DNA from: Corynebacterium urealyticum DSM 7109 | Lineage (GTDB): Bacteria > Actinomycetota > Actinomycetes > Mycobacteriales > Mycobacteriaceae | Direction of reading: 5' to 3' | Assembly (NCBI RefSeq): GCF_000069945.1 | Contig: NC_010545.1 | Span: forward strand, 2,232,001-2,296,000 | Length of the DNA: 64,000 nt | Part shown: piece by piece, positions 34,162-42,820 of the stretch | Layout: every line of letters begins with the position of its first letter | How positions within the stretch are numbered: the stretch's first letter is position 1 | Translations under genes and position numbers: made by a program | The notes under the pieces: generated by a model | Database searches by the model: none | Told to the model about the DNA's origin: nothing | The model's input: the letters and a program-made list of their open reading frames with translations, nothing else

Positions 34162-36392
34162 TGAGCAAGATCCGCGAAATCCTGCACCATGACCTGCGGT
34201 CTGCCCGCAAGAACGTCATCACCATGATCGTGCTTTTCGGGCTCACCGTGGTTCCGCTGGTCTTCACCGTGTTCAACGTGCTCGCCAGCTGGAACCCCTT
34301 CGATAACACCGACGAGCTCAAGATCGCTGTGAGCAGCGAGGACGAGGGCCACGACACCGATCTCGCGCAGGTGAATCTTAACCTGGGCGAGCAGGTGCTG
34401 GCCCAGCTCAGTCTGAATAAGCAGATCGACTGGATCATCACCACCAAGGAGGACGCCCTCGATGGCACCCGCTCCGGCGAGTACTACGCCAGCATCGTGC
34501 TGCCGCCGAGCTTCTCCAAGGACCTGATGACCTTCTACATCGCCGGCACCGAGCCCACGGAGCTGACGATGTACACGAACCAGAAGAAGAACTCACTGGC
34601 CCCGATGATCACGGAGCAAGCAGCTACCGGCGCGATCGACCAGATCAACGAGTCCTTCTCCGAGGTCGTCAACAACGTCGGCCTGGGGCTGGTCAAGGAC
34701 CTGAACAAGGTCCTCACGGAAGGGGACACGAAGGCTGTTCTCGACCGCATGGAAGCCAGCGTCGACGGGGTATCCCGCCAGCTGCGGCAGGGCAGCAACT
34801 CCGTGTCCTCGCTGTCCTCCCTGGTGGAGTCCACGATCCCGCTCGCCCAAAGTGCCGAGCGCATCACGGACTCCGCTGGGGCCCAGATGGATGCCCTCGA
34901 CCTGAGCGGAACTGGCGGCTCCGGTGGCTCTGGCGGAGCTTCCGGCGCGAGCGACGAGGCGCTGGCCAACCTGGGCCGGACCTTCGCCGACGCGGCGTCG
35001 TCCCTGAGCGAGTCCCTCCAGGCCACCAGCGACAGCTACAACGCGGTGGGCAACAGTATCGACCGCGTCTTCGGGCGCGCGAACAGCAGCCCGGAGACCT
35101 CCGCGAACGCACTGGACCGGATGGCTGACCGCTTCGACGCGCAGCTGGGCGGGCTGAATGACCTGCGCAACACGCTGGAGACCCGCGTGGCCCCAGCACT
35201 GCCGATCACCGCGAAGCCCGCGTACCACGGGGTACTGAACAACATCGACGAATCTATCGCGCGGGCCACCGAGCTGCGGGACACCTTCCGCCGGTCCGCC
35301 AAGGACCTGCGCTCCGGGAAGACGTCCATGGAGCAGGCGCGGAAGGACAGTAAATCCGCGATCGCGAAGGCTGTCGAGGCCGTCGATAAGGCCAGGAACA
35401 GCTACGCAAACGACCTGCAGCCCCAGCTGGCAAAGCTGGGTGAGTCCGTGCAGCAGCTCAGCCAGAGCGTGCAGGGCGTGAAGGCGGATGTGGCGCGCGC
35501 GAAGGGCACGCTGGGGGACGCGTCGCTCGCGGACTCTTTGGGATCGATGCAGGCAGCCACCGCGGAGCTGTCCAAGAAGCTGAACCAGCGCGCGGATGAT
35601 GCCGACAAGCTGGCCCGGGAGATCAAGCGGGCCGGCGAGACCGGCGATCTTTCCCGCCTGGCGCGGATGATCGGCAATGACCCGAGCCTGCTGGCGCAGC
35701 ACATGGCCAACCCCACGGCGGTGAAGCGCGAACCGCTGAACGAGGTGAATAGCTTCGGCACGGGCATGACCCCGCTGTACGGCGCACTGGCGCTGTGGGT
35801 CGGCGCGCTGATCACCTCAGTCGTGGTGCACACGCGCATTTCCGAGCGCGGGGAAGAGACCGAGGAGGCGCTGGATCCGGAGCGCTACAGCCGCGCGCAG
35901 GCCTACCTGGGCCGGTTTGGGATCTTCGCGTTGATCGGCACGGTACAGAGCCTGCTGATGGCAGCTGGGTTGATCTTCTTCGTTGGCATCGAGCCCGCGC
36001 ACCCGTTCCTATTCACGCTGGCCTGCTGGCTGAGCTCCATGGTGTTCATGCTCGTGGTGTACACGCTGGTGATCTCCTTCGGTAACGCGGGTAAGGCGCT
36101 GGGCGTGCTGCTGCTGGTGTTCCAGGTCTCGGGCGCGGGTGGCGCATATCCGCTGGAGCTGCTGCCGGGCTGGTTCCAGTCCATGAGCCCGTTCCTGCCG
36201 GCGACGTATGCGATCCGGGCGTTCCGCGCCTCCATCGCGGGGATCTACCAGGGCGATTACTGGCTGGACATCCTGGGCTTGCTGGTGTTTGTCCTGCCGG
36301 TGCTGCTGCTGGGGCTGGTGCTGCGAAAGGGGCTGGACGGCTACAACCGGCGCATGGACGAGGGCATCGCGGAATCGAAGGTCCTGGCCTAG
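34161..36392 (+). CDS. YhgE/Pip-family membrane protein 2
   Basis: 743 residues with the same plan as the preceding protein: N-terminal helix (NVITMIVLFGLTVVPLVFTVFN), an extracytoplasmic coiled-coil-like region with a Gly-Ser linker (GTGGSGGSGGASG around residue 250), and a C-terminal block of about six helices starting FGTGMTPLYGALALWVGAL. Both proteins share the NSFGTGM/KSYGSGM segment entering the membrane block, so they are paralogues. The ATG overlaps the stop of the first gene by one base, implying translational coupling and perhaps a heteromeric complex. Function unproven. Confidence 0.85.
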   Translation: MSKIREILHHDLRSARKNVITMIVLFGLTVVPLVFTVFNVLASWNPFDNTDELKIAVSSEDEGHDTDLAQVNLNLGEQVLAQLSLNKQIDWIITTKEDALDGTRSGEYYASIVLPPSFSKDLMTFYIAGTEPTELTMYTNQKKNSLAPMITEQAATGAIDQINESFSEVVNNVGLGLVKDLNKVLTEGDTKAVLDRMEASVDGVSRQLRQGSNSVSSLSSLVESTIPLAQSAERITDSAGAQMDALDLSGTGGSGGSGGASGASDEALANLGRTFADAASSLSESLQATSDSYNAVGNSIDRVFGRANSSPETSANALDRMADRFDAQLGGLNDLRNTLETRVAPALPITAKPAYHGVLNNIDESIARATELRDTFRRSAKDLRSGKTSMEQARKDSKSAIAKAVEAVDKARNSYANDLQPQLAKLGESVQQLSQSVQGVKADVARAKGTLGDASLADSLGSMQAATAELSKKLNQRADDADKLAREIKRAGETGDLSRLARMIGNDPSLLAQHMANPTAVKREPLNEVNSFGTGMTPLYGALALWVGALITSVVVHTRISERGEETEEALDPERYSRAQAYLGRFGIFALIGTVQSLLMAAGLIFFVGIEPAHPFLFTLACWLSSMVFMLVVYTLVISFGNAGKALGVLLLVFQVSGAGGAYPLELLPGWFQSMSPFLPATYAIRAFRASIAGIYQGDYWLDILGLLVFVLPVLLLGLVLRKGLDGYNRRMDEGIAESKVLA

Positions 36393-36484
36393 GGCGGACT
36401 CGCGGCCCGCTTGTGGGCCGGGCTCGGGCCTGCCCCGGCACCGTGTGCGGTTTAAAGGGGTACCGGGTAAGCTAACCCGCGCAT

Positions 36485-36569
36485 GGAAGTATGGCAGAGC
36501 GGCCGAATGCACTGGTCTTGAAAACCAGCGATGGGCAACCATCCGGGGGTTCAAATCCCTCTACTTCCG
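36485..36569 (+). tRNA. tRNA-Ser (anticodon TGA)
   Basis: 85 nt; acceptor GGAAGTA/TACTTCC, anticodon stem-loop CTGGT-CTTGAAA-ACCAG (anticodon TGA), long variable arm, T-arm GGGGGTTCAAATCCCTC. Confidence 0.95.
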
Positions 36570-36578
36570 CTGATAGCC

Positions 36579-36610
36579 AAAGCCCCGGTTCCTGATGGAG
36601 CTGGGGCTTT
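36579..36610 (+). terminator. terminator after tRNA-Ser(TGA)
   Basis: AAAGCCCC (36579-36586) pairs with GGGGCTTT (36603-36610), followed by GTTGT. Confidence 0.75.
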
Positions 36611-36805
36611 GTTGTATCTGTGCTGGTCAACTACCTATTTATCCACCAGCTCTAGTAGCTCACGGCACTCTATCGCCATCGCCCGTTGGGCAATAATTGG
36701 GCACAAGCGCCTGCTAAGTACGAGTCCGGCACGCGAAGTTCCCGAAACTAGATGCATCAGCGGAATCCAGACCCCGTGTCTGCGGCCGTTGCTAGGCTGG
36801 GCGCC

Positions 36806-37819
36806 ATGAATTCCACCAGCACAAACACCGCACACGCCATCATCCAAACCGACCCGAAGGACCCCAGCTCGCTCGAGTGGCAGGCCATCGATAAGCCCCA
36901 GCCCGCCGAGGGCGAGGCTCTGGTCCGCATCCACTACGCCGGGCTCAACCGTGCCGACACCCTGCAGGCCCAGGGGCACTACCCGCCGCCAAAGGGCGTG
37001 ACGGAGACGATCGGTTTGGAGGCCGCCGGCGTCGTCGAAAATCCGAACGGCGCGACGAAGCCGGACGGCACCCCGTGGCAGGAGGGCGAGGAGGTCGCCG
37101 TCCTGCTCAGCGGTGGCGGTTACGCCACGCACGCGGCCGTCCCCGCAGGTCAGCTGATGCCGATTCCGAAGGGCTACAGCCTCGCGGAGGCCGCCAGCGT
37201 TGTAGAGGTCGCGTGCACCGTGTGGTCGAATGTCGCTGATATTGCGGGGCTGCGTGAAGGCGAGCTCGCGCTGTTCCACGGCGGCGGCGGGGGCATCGGC
37301 CTGTTCGCCACACAGTACGCGCACGCCATCGGCGCGAAGGTCGCGGTTACCGCGGGCAGCCAGGCGAAGCTCGACGTGTGCCGCAGCTACGGCGCGGACA
37401 CGCTGATCAACTACAAGGAGGAAGACTTCGCGGAGGTGCTGCGCGAGCTCGGCGGCGCGGACGTCATCCTCGACATCATCGGCGCGAAGTACCTGGACTC
37501 CAATGTGAAGGCCCTCGCGATGGACGGCCGCATGGTGATCATCGGCATGCAGGGCGGGGTGAAGGGTGAGCTCAACATCGCCCGCCTGCTCAGCAAGCGC
37601 GGCACGATCTCCGCGACGGGGCTGCGTTACCGCGATACGGAGGATAAGGCCCGCATCGTGCGCGGCACCCTCGAAGAGATGTGGCCCCTGCTCGAAAGTG
37701 GGAAGATTAGCCACCACATCGATCGCACCGTCCCCATTCAGGACGCCGCCGCGGCCCATCAGGCACTGTTGGCGGGCGAGGTCACCGGCAAGGTCGTGTT
37801 CGAGGTCCCGCAGAGCTAG
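36806..37819 (+). CDS. NAD(P)H:quinone oxidoreductase, zinc-free MDR family
   Basis: 337 residues of the medium-chain dehydrogenase/reductase fold without zinc ligands, closest in pattern to PIG3/QOR-type enzymes: YAGLNRADTLQAQGHYPPP, GLEAAGVV, the nucleotide motif FHGGGGGIGLFATQYA and YGADTLINYKEEDF. Expected to reduce quinones with NADPH. Start ATG 36806 is 7 nt after TAGGCT (36793-36798). In M. tuberculosis the equivalent region (Rv3777-Rv3783) also has an oxidoreductase of this family facing the class V aminotransferase gene, so synteny supports it. Convergent with the next gene across 150 bp of GC-rich, repetitive sequence. Confidence 0.88.
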   Translation: MNSTSTNTAHAIIQTDPKDPSSLEWQAIDKPQPAEGEALVRIHYAGLNRADTLQAQGHYPPPKGVTETIGLEAAGVVENPNGATKPDGTPWQEGEEVAVLLSGGGYATHAAVPAGQLMPIPKGYSLAEAASVVEVACTVWSNVADIAGLREGELALFHGGGGGIGLFATQYAHAIGAKVAVTAGSQAKLDVCRSYGADTLINYKEEDFAEVLRELGGADVILDIIGAKYLDSNVKALAMDGRMVIIGMQGGVKGELNIARLLSKRGTISATGLRYRDTEDKARIVRGTLEEMWPLLESGKISHHIDRTVPIQDAAAAHQALLAGEVTGKVVFEVPQS

Positions 37820-37969
37820 GGCTCCGGCCTGGCGCGGGGCTGGGGCTCCGCAGGGCTAAGGCATAGCGCGGAGCCCAGCCTGGCGGGGTTAGGCCTGGCG
37901 TGGGGGCTCAGGCTGGCTCGAGGCTGGATCCGCGGGGGCTGGGCGCGGTGCTAGGGCGCCGGTCTGCGG

Positions 37970-39361
37970 CTAGCGCAGGCTCGCGACCGCGCGGAGCAGG
38001 CGGTTCACATCGCCCACCGTGTTGTGCACGCTCAGCCCCACACACACCGCCCCCGTGCTGGACTCGAAAACACCCATCTGCGCCAGCAACTCCGAATCAC
38101 CCGGAGGAATCACGCTGGTGACTACACCCTGCGCGAACAAGCGGTCGTGCACCGCCTCCGCCGGCACCCCGTCGATGAAGAAGCTCAAGCGAGGGATGCG
38201 CTCCACCGAGTCGTAGTCGAAGTGCTCCTCGTACTCCCCCTCCAGGCCGATGACATGCGCGCCCGGCAGGCCGTGCAGCCCATCAACCACCATCCGGGCC
38301 AGCGCGTGCACATAGTCCTCCGCCAGGGGAAGCGCGCCACGCAGGCGACGTCGACGCGTCCCCCGCAGGGAGTCACCCTCCGCATCGGACGCTAGGTCCG
38401 CCAGGTGATCCACCGCTGCGGAAACACCTCCGAGCAGACCCTCGCTCAATCCGCCCAGCTCCAGCCACTCGCGGGCACGCTCCACCGACGGGTGCACCGC
38501 ACCGCGCAGCGCGAGCCCACCTGAGCCGGGGTTGACGTCCTTATGAGCACCGAAACGGGCCGCCGAGCGGGCACGGGACTGGCGCGGCGGGTGAGGGAAC
38601 AGCTCCCCCATCAGCTCCACCGAGCGGAAGACCAGCGCACCGATCGACGGGCCGCCGATCGTCGCGACGTCGAATGCTAGGACGTCCGCCCCCAGGTCAG
38701 CGATATCGATCAGGTGGAACGGGGCGATGGCGTTCGCGTCGACGACGAAGATGCCGTCCGACTTCGCGTGCACCGTACGTCCGATCGCGGCGACGTCTGT
38801 GACCGTGCCGACGTGTTCATTCGCCGCAGCCACCGCGACGACCGCGGTCTCCGGGCTCACCAGCTCCGTGTACTGCCAGGCGGGAAGGACACCCGTCGAC
38901 AGGTCGGCCTCCGCCCAGCGGACGTCAGCGCCGTACAGGTCGGCGGCGCGCAGCCACGGGTCGATGTTCGCGCCGTCATCTACGCGGGAGAGGACGACCT
39001 GGCGGCCCAAGCGCAGGCGGTGAGACATGCTCTCCGCGAGCTGGTTGATCAACTGCTTGCGCGAGCTGCCCAGGATCACATGCTCCGGGCGGGCACCGAC
39101 CAGGTCAGCGATCGCGACGCGAGCGGATTTGATGTGGCTTTCGCCGATGCGCGTGCCCGGGCTAGCGGCACGGCTGTGCTCCCCGTGGGTTTCCTCAATC
39201 GGGGCGGCCAGCGGGGCAGAACGGAAGGCGCGCGAGACCGCACCAGAGACGCGCTCGGGTAGCTGCGGGTCCGTCGCTGCGTTCATATAAACCCAGCCGT
39301 CTGAAAGGGATGTGTACAGACCACGCACCCTGGGGTTGTCGAACCGTGCGTTGTCGAACAA
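37970..39361 (-). CDS. class V aminotransferase-like protein, PLP lysine apparently missing
   Basis: 463 residues with the cysteine-desulfurase-like fold: YMNAATDPQLP, EHVILGSSRKQLINQL, VAVAAANEHVGTVTDV, IFVVDANAIAPFHLIDI (Asp for the PLP ring) and then LAFDVATIGGPSIGALVF, where true desulfurases have xxHKxxGPxGxG. The lysine that should hold PLP is absent. The M. tuberculosis syntenic homologue Rv3778c may share this; I recall it only vaguely. Start TTG 39361 has GGAAGGGAG just upstream; ATG/GTG choices further up (39445) extend without homology. Function unknown. Confidence 0.75.
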   Translation of the reverse strand: MFDNARFDNPRVRGLYTSLSDGWVYMNAATDPQLPERVSGAVSRAFRSAPLAAPIEETHGEHSRAASPGTRIGESHIKSARVAIADLVGARPEHVILGSSRKQLINQLAESMSHRLRLGRQVVLSRVDDGANIDPWLRAADLYGADVRWAEADLSTGVLPAWQYTELVSPETAVVAVAAANEHVGTVTDVAAIGRTVHAKSDGIFVVDANAIAPFHLIDIADLGADVLAFDVATIGGPSIGALVFRSVELMGELFPHPPRQSRARSAARFGAHKDVNPGSGGLALRGAVHPSVERAREWLELGGLSEGLLGGVSAAVDHLADLASDAEGDSLRGTRRRRLRGALPLAEDYVHALARMVVDGLHGLPGAHVIGLEGEYEEHFDYDSVERIPRLSFFIDGVPAEAVHDRLFAQGVVTSVIPPGDSELLAQMGVFESSTGAVCVGLSVHNTVGDVNRLLRAVASLR

Positions 39362-39671
39362 GCCATCTCCCTTCCTGGAAAAACTGCTGGCGCCGGCGTG
39401 AAACCGCAGGCCAACCGCATCAGCGACGACCCCGGGCTCCGTCACGCCAAAACAATACCAGCGCCACCTGACAACCTCCGACCCACAACCTCAGGGGTTC
39501 CAAGCTGCAACCCAAGGGGCGCTCGGCAGCGTCTCGGGCCCACAGCCGCGATTCCGATGCGCGCACCGCGCAAACTGCAGCGTGAGGGCGGGGAGACCGA
39601 CACCACAGCGGGAGCCAACCCCGGCGCGCTTGAGCGACCGTGTCCGCACCTCCTATTAGAATGCGTTAGTC
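39362..39671. other. divergent promoter region of the aminotransferase-like gene and wzm
   Basis: 310 bp without a gene. A TAGAAT box at 39657-39662 ends 9 nt before the wzm ATG and is a likely -10 for a short-leader transcript. Nothing else stands out; the middle is ordinary GC-rich sequence. Confidence 0.5.
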
Positions 39672-40538
39672 ATGACAGACCTCAGCAGGATCACCGCAAC
39701 CCACGACGGCGACATCCCAGCCTCGCGCTCGCAAACCTTCGCCGCCGCCTGGGACGATCTCACACGCGGCTTCCAGCAGCGTGAGCTCTGGCTCGCCCTC
39801 GGCTGGCAGGACATCAAGCAGCGCTACCGGCGCTCGGTTCTGGGCCCACTGTGGATCACCATCGCCACCGGTGTGATGGCCGCCGCCCTGGGTCTGCTGT
39901 ACTCCCAGCTCTTCGGCATCGACGTGGCCGTTTTCCTGCCGCACGTTGCCGTCGGCCTGATCATGTGGGGCTTCATCGCCGGCTGCATCAAGGAAGGCGC
40001 AGAGGTCTTCATCTCCAACGAAGGCCTGATCAAGCAACTGCCTTCCGCGCTATCCGTGCATGTCTACCGGCTCGTGTGGCGGCAGTTCCTCTTCCTGCTG
40101 CACAACCTCGTGATCTGGCTGGCGCTGCTCGCGATCTTCCGCATCCCGGTCGGGTGGGAGGTGCTCCTGGCAGTGCCGGGGCTCGCGCTGCTCATCATCA
40201 ACGGCGTGTGGGTAACCATGTTCTTCGGTATCGTCGCGACCCGTTTCCGCGACGTCGCCCCGTTGCTCGACTCCCTCGTCCAGCTGGCCTTTTATATGAC
40301 GCCAATCGTGTGGACCGCACAAACCCTCACCGATCAGGGTGGTGCGGTCGCCGAGCGGGCAGCGCTGGCCAAGCTCAACCCGCTCTACCACTACCTGGAG
40401 ATCGTGCGCGGGCCGATGATCAACGTGCCAGTCGAGGCGTCCTCCTGGTACATCGTTATCGCCATGACCGTGGTGGGTCTAGGCCTTGCCCTGTTGGCCA
40501 TGCGGAAGTGGCGTTTCCGCGTGAGCTACTGGGTGTAA
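39672..40538 (+). CDS. wzm: galactan ABC exporter, permease
   Basis: 288-residue ABC-2 type permease with six helices. Opens with a cytoplasmic part ending DIKQRYRRSVLGPLW, typical of polysaccharide exporters (KpsM/Wzm/RfbD), then SKxxx-like loops. With the ATPase that follows it should flip or export lipid-linked galactan for arabinogalactan assembly, as proposed for the Rv3783/Rv3781 homologues. Start ATG 39672. The ATPase gene begins 43 bp downstream. Confidence 0.9.
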   Translation: MTDLSRITATHDGDIPASRSQTFAAAWDDLTRGFQQRELWLALGWQDIKQRYRRSVLGPLWITIATGVMAAALGLLYSQLFGIDVAVFLPHVAVGLIMWGFIAGCIKEGAEVFISNEGLIKQLPSALSVHVYRLVWRQFLFLLHNLVIWLALLAIFRIPVGWEVLLAVPGLALLIINGVWVTMFFGIVATRFRDVAPLLDSLVQLAFYMTPIVWTAQTLTDQGGAVAERAALAKLNPLYHYLEIVRGPMINVPVEASSWYIVIAMTVVGLGLALLAMRKWRFRVSYWV

Positions 40539-40581
40539 CAAGGCGAACGGGTTGGCGTCCTAAAGAAAAGAAAGAACAAGA

Positions 40582-41376
40582 ATGAAGCAGCAAGTCAGCA
40601 TCGACACCTACAACGCCTGCGTGGATTTCCCGATCTTCGACGCGAAGACCAGGTCGCTGAAGCACACGTTCCTGGGCGCGGCCGGCGGCGCGATCGGGCG
40701 GAACGAGTCCAACACCGTGATGGTGGAAGCGCTGAAGGACATCAACCTGCACCTGCAGGATGGCGACCGCGTGGGCCTGGTTGGGCACAACGGTGCGGGT
40801 AAGTCCACGCTGCTGCGGTTGCTGTCCGGGATTTACGAGCCGACGCGGGGGTCCGCCGTGGTGCGGGGACGCGTGGCGCCGGTGTTCGACCTGGGTGTGG
40901 GCATGGATCCGGAGATCTCCGGCTACGAGAACATCATTATTCGCGGGCTTTTCCTGGGGCAGACGCGCAAGGCGATGAACCGGAAGATGGATGAGATCGC
41001 GGAGTTCACCGAGCTGGGGGATTACCTCGCGATGCCGCTGCGGACGTACTCCACCGGTATGCGGATTCGCTTGGCGCTGGGCGTGGTGACCAGCATCGAT
41101 CCGGAGATTCTGCTGCTCGACGAGGGCATCGGTGCCGTGGATGCGGCGTTCATGGCGAAGGCGCGGTCGCGGCTGGTTGAGATGGTGAAGCGATCGGGCA
41201 TCCTGGTGTTCGCTTCGCACTCCAATGAGTTCCTGGCGCAGCTGTGCGATAGCGCGCTGTGGATTGACCACGGTGAGATTCGGCAGGCTGGTCCGGTGGA
41301 CGAGGTCGTGGAGGCTTACGAGGGGCCCGAGGCGGGGCAGCACGTGCGCAACGTCCTGCGCGACCTGGGGCGGTAG
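40582..41376 (+). CDS. wzt: galactan ABC exporter, ATPase
   Basis: 264 residues: Walker A GHNGAGKSTLLRLL, Q-loop region, signature-like YSTGMRIRLALGV, Walker B ILLLDEGIGAVD, and the switch His in VFASHSNEF. The N-terminal YNACVDFPIFDAKTRSLKH precedes the ABC core, as in RfbE/Wzt proteins; no C-terminal carbohydrate-binding domain is present, so this is the short type. Purine-rich AAAGAAAAGAAAGAA precedes the start. Operon with wzm. Confidence 0.92.
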   Translation: MKQQVSIDTYNACVDFPIFDAKTRSLKHTFLGAAGGAIGRNESNTVMVEALKDINLHLQDGDRVGLVGHNGAGKSTLLRLLSGIYEPTRGSAVVRGRVAPVFDLGVGMDPEISGYENIIIRGLFLGQTRKAMNRKMDEIAEFTELGDYLAMPLRTYSTGMRIRLALGVVTSIDPEILLLDEGIGAVDAAFMAKARSRLVEMVKRSGILVFASHSNEFLAQLCDSALWIDHGEIRQAGPVDEVVEAYEGPEAGQHVRNVLRDLGR

Positions 41377-41420
41377 CTGGGCTGGGGGTAGCCGGGCTGG
41401 GCTGGCTGCCCCCATTCCAC

Positions 41421-41478
41421 GTTTTGCAGAGTTTGATGCCGCTTTTCCCCGCTTTTCCGACCTCAAACTCTGCAAAAC
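41421..41478. repeat. long palindrome, left of the DUF559-like gene
   Basis: GTTTTGCAGAGTTTGATG (41421-41438) pairs with CTCAAACTCTGCAAAAC (41462-41478), one mismatch. The same palindrome in inverted arrangement occurs at 42661-42724. Confidence 0.85.
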
Positions 41479-41490
41479 TTTCATTAGCAC

Positions 41491-42525
41491 CTAGCTTCTG
41501 GCGCGCGAGCCCCGATTCACTAGGGCCTGCACCCTCGCCACAATGTCATCTGACTTCCTCATACTCTGGGCGCTGAGCCGCAACACTGCATAGCCCGCAG
41601 CAGTGAGGCGCGAGTTCACCTCGGTGTCCCACTCTCGCTGATCGGGTGCGGAGTGGTACGAGCCGTCATAAAAAATCATGATCCGCAGCGAGCGAGAGCC
41701 GAGATCCGCGGTGGCAACAGGGCCACGCTCATCGACCACTTTGAGTTGTGTTTCAAGGTCCGGGATCAAGGGTTTGAGCAGCAGGCGCACCCAGGTCTCT
41801 GGCGGAGAGTCCGCTCCGAGCTCGCAATATTTGAGCATCAAACGTTTGACGCGCACCGATGCCGGCAGGAACTCATCCATGCTGGCCAGCAGCAGTTCCG
41901 GAGTCTTGCGTGTGAAGGTGCACAGGGCGTCTGCAGCCTGAATGACCCGGATCTCAGTGTGGTTCAACAACCCTAATGGCCGCACATTCCATGCGCACTT
42001 CTGCAGCGAGACATCTTTGAGGAACTGGGTTGCCGCCATGTATATCGGAGCAACCGGCAATTCTGGCAAGAGCTCATCAACCTCGCGGATAGGGGCGAAC
42101 CGCTTACGCACCGTGCTGACTCGAGCCTCGGAATCTGCATGTGACAAACCCCTCGAACTCGGGGTGAGCATGTGTGCTGGGGCACCGTGGTGAAAATAAG
42201 GAAAACCCCTAACGGCTAGGGCTGAGATCCCTCCCGCGACCCAGCTCGGGTGGGCATTGAAGTGGCCCCGCACCCGTACCTCGTGAGGAATTTTGAGCGG
42301 AGCGCGTCGCCTAGCGCCATTGAGGATCCTCTGTCGCTGATCCAGCGTTGGAGTGCGATCTGCTGCCCGGAGGAGTTCCGTAGGCTTAGCGATCCACGTG
42401 CCAAAAGTGCAGCATTCGAAGTAGTTGTACATTTCGGCTCTCGTCACCCCGAGCTCTCTGAGCTGCTTCGGAGTCCTAGGAACCTCCTGGAACTGCTTCG
42501 CCGTGAAATGAATTGGACTGCGCAT
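41491..42525 (-). CDS. DUF559-type / VSR-like nuclease-fold protein
   Basis: 344 residues, no membrane segments. The C-terminal part (ATADLGSRSLRIMIFYDGSYHS, then a helix DTEVNSRLTAAGYAVLRLSAQ) matches the pattern of DUF559/very-short-patch-repair-like proteins common in corynebacteria: a strand-rich core with an Asp-x-Gly and a final 'N..L...G..VLRL' block. The N-terminal half may be a winged-helix or AbiEi-like region (TPKQLRELGV, GGISALAVRG). The gene is flanked by two related palindromes and opposes the surrounding wzt and glfT1 genes. Function not known. Confidence 0.6.
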   Translation of the reverse strand: MRSPIHFTAKQFQEVPRTPKQLRELGVTRAEMYNYFECCTFGTWIAKPTELLRAADRTPTLDQRQRILNGARRRAPLKIPHEVRVRGHFNAHPSWVAGGISALAVRGFPYFHHGAPAHMLTPSSRGLSHADSEARVSTVRKRFAPIREVDELLPELPVAPIYMAATQFLKDVSLQKCAWNVRPLGLLNHTEIRVIQAADALCTFTRKTPELLLASMDEFLPASVRVKRLMLKYCELGADSPPETWVRLLLKPLIPDLETQLKVVDERGPVATADLGSRSLRIMIFYDGSYHSAPDQREWDTEVNSRLTAAGYAVLRLSAQSMRKSDDIVARVQALVNRGSRARS

Positions 42526-42660
42526 GCTCTCCCCTCAATCCCGCACTGTTGGGCGCGTATCCCATAGTTCTGATGCCGGGTCCCTGAATCCCCCACACTC
42601 TCTTAGACAACAATCCACTCTGTTTGGTTCCCGCCAGTGCGAATCTCACTCCCACCCCGC

Positions 42661-42724
42661 TGCGTTTTGCAGAGTTTGATGCCGGAAAACCTCGCAAAAG
42701 CGACATCAAACTCTGCAAAACGCA
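42661..42724. repeat. long palindrome, right of the DUF559-like gene
   Basis: TGCGTTTTGCAGAGTTTGATG (42661-42681) pairs perfectly with its complement at 42704-42724; the loop contains CGGAAAACCTCGCAAAAGCG. It is an inverted version of the palindrome at 41421-41478, so the two bracket the gene as imperfect inverted repeats. Confidence 0.85.
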
Positions 42725-42820
42725 ATGGGGCTCTGGTGCCCCAGAGCCCCGAGCACCCCCGGCAGCCGAGCCCGGCGCGCGTCGCCAGAGCCCGCACGCA
42801 GACCGGGTAGAGTAGCACCC

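Noticed and set aside
37820..37969. GC-rich stretch with many GGCTGG and GGCGCGG units
   Set aside because: No regular period, no symmetric hairpin with T-run and no coding signal; treated as plain intergenic sequence between convergent genes.
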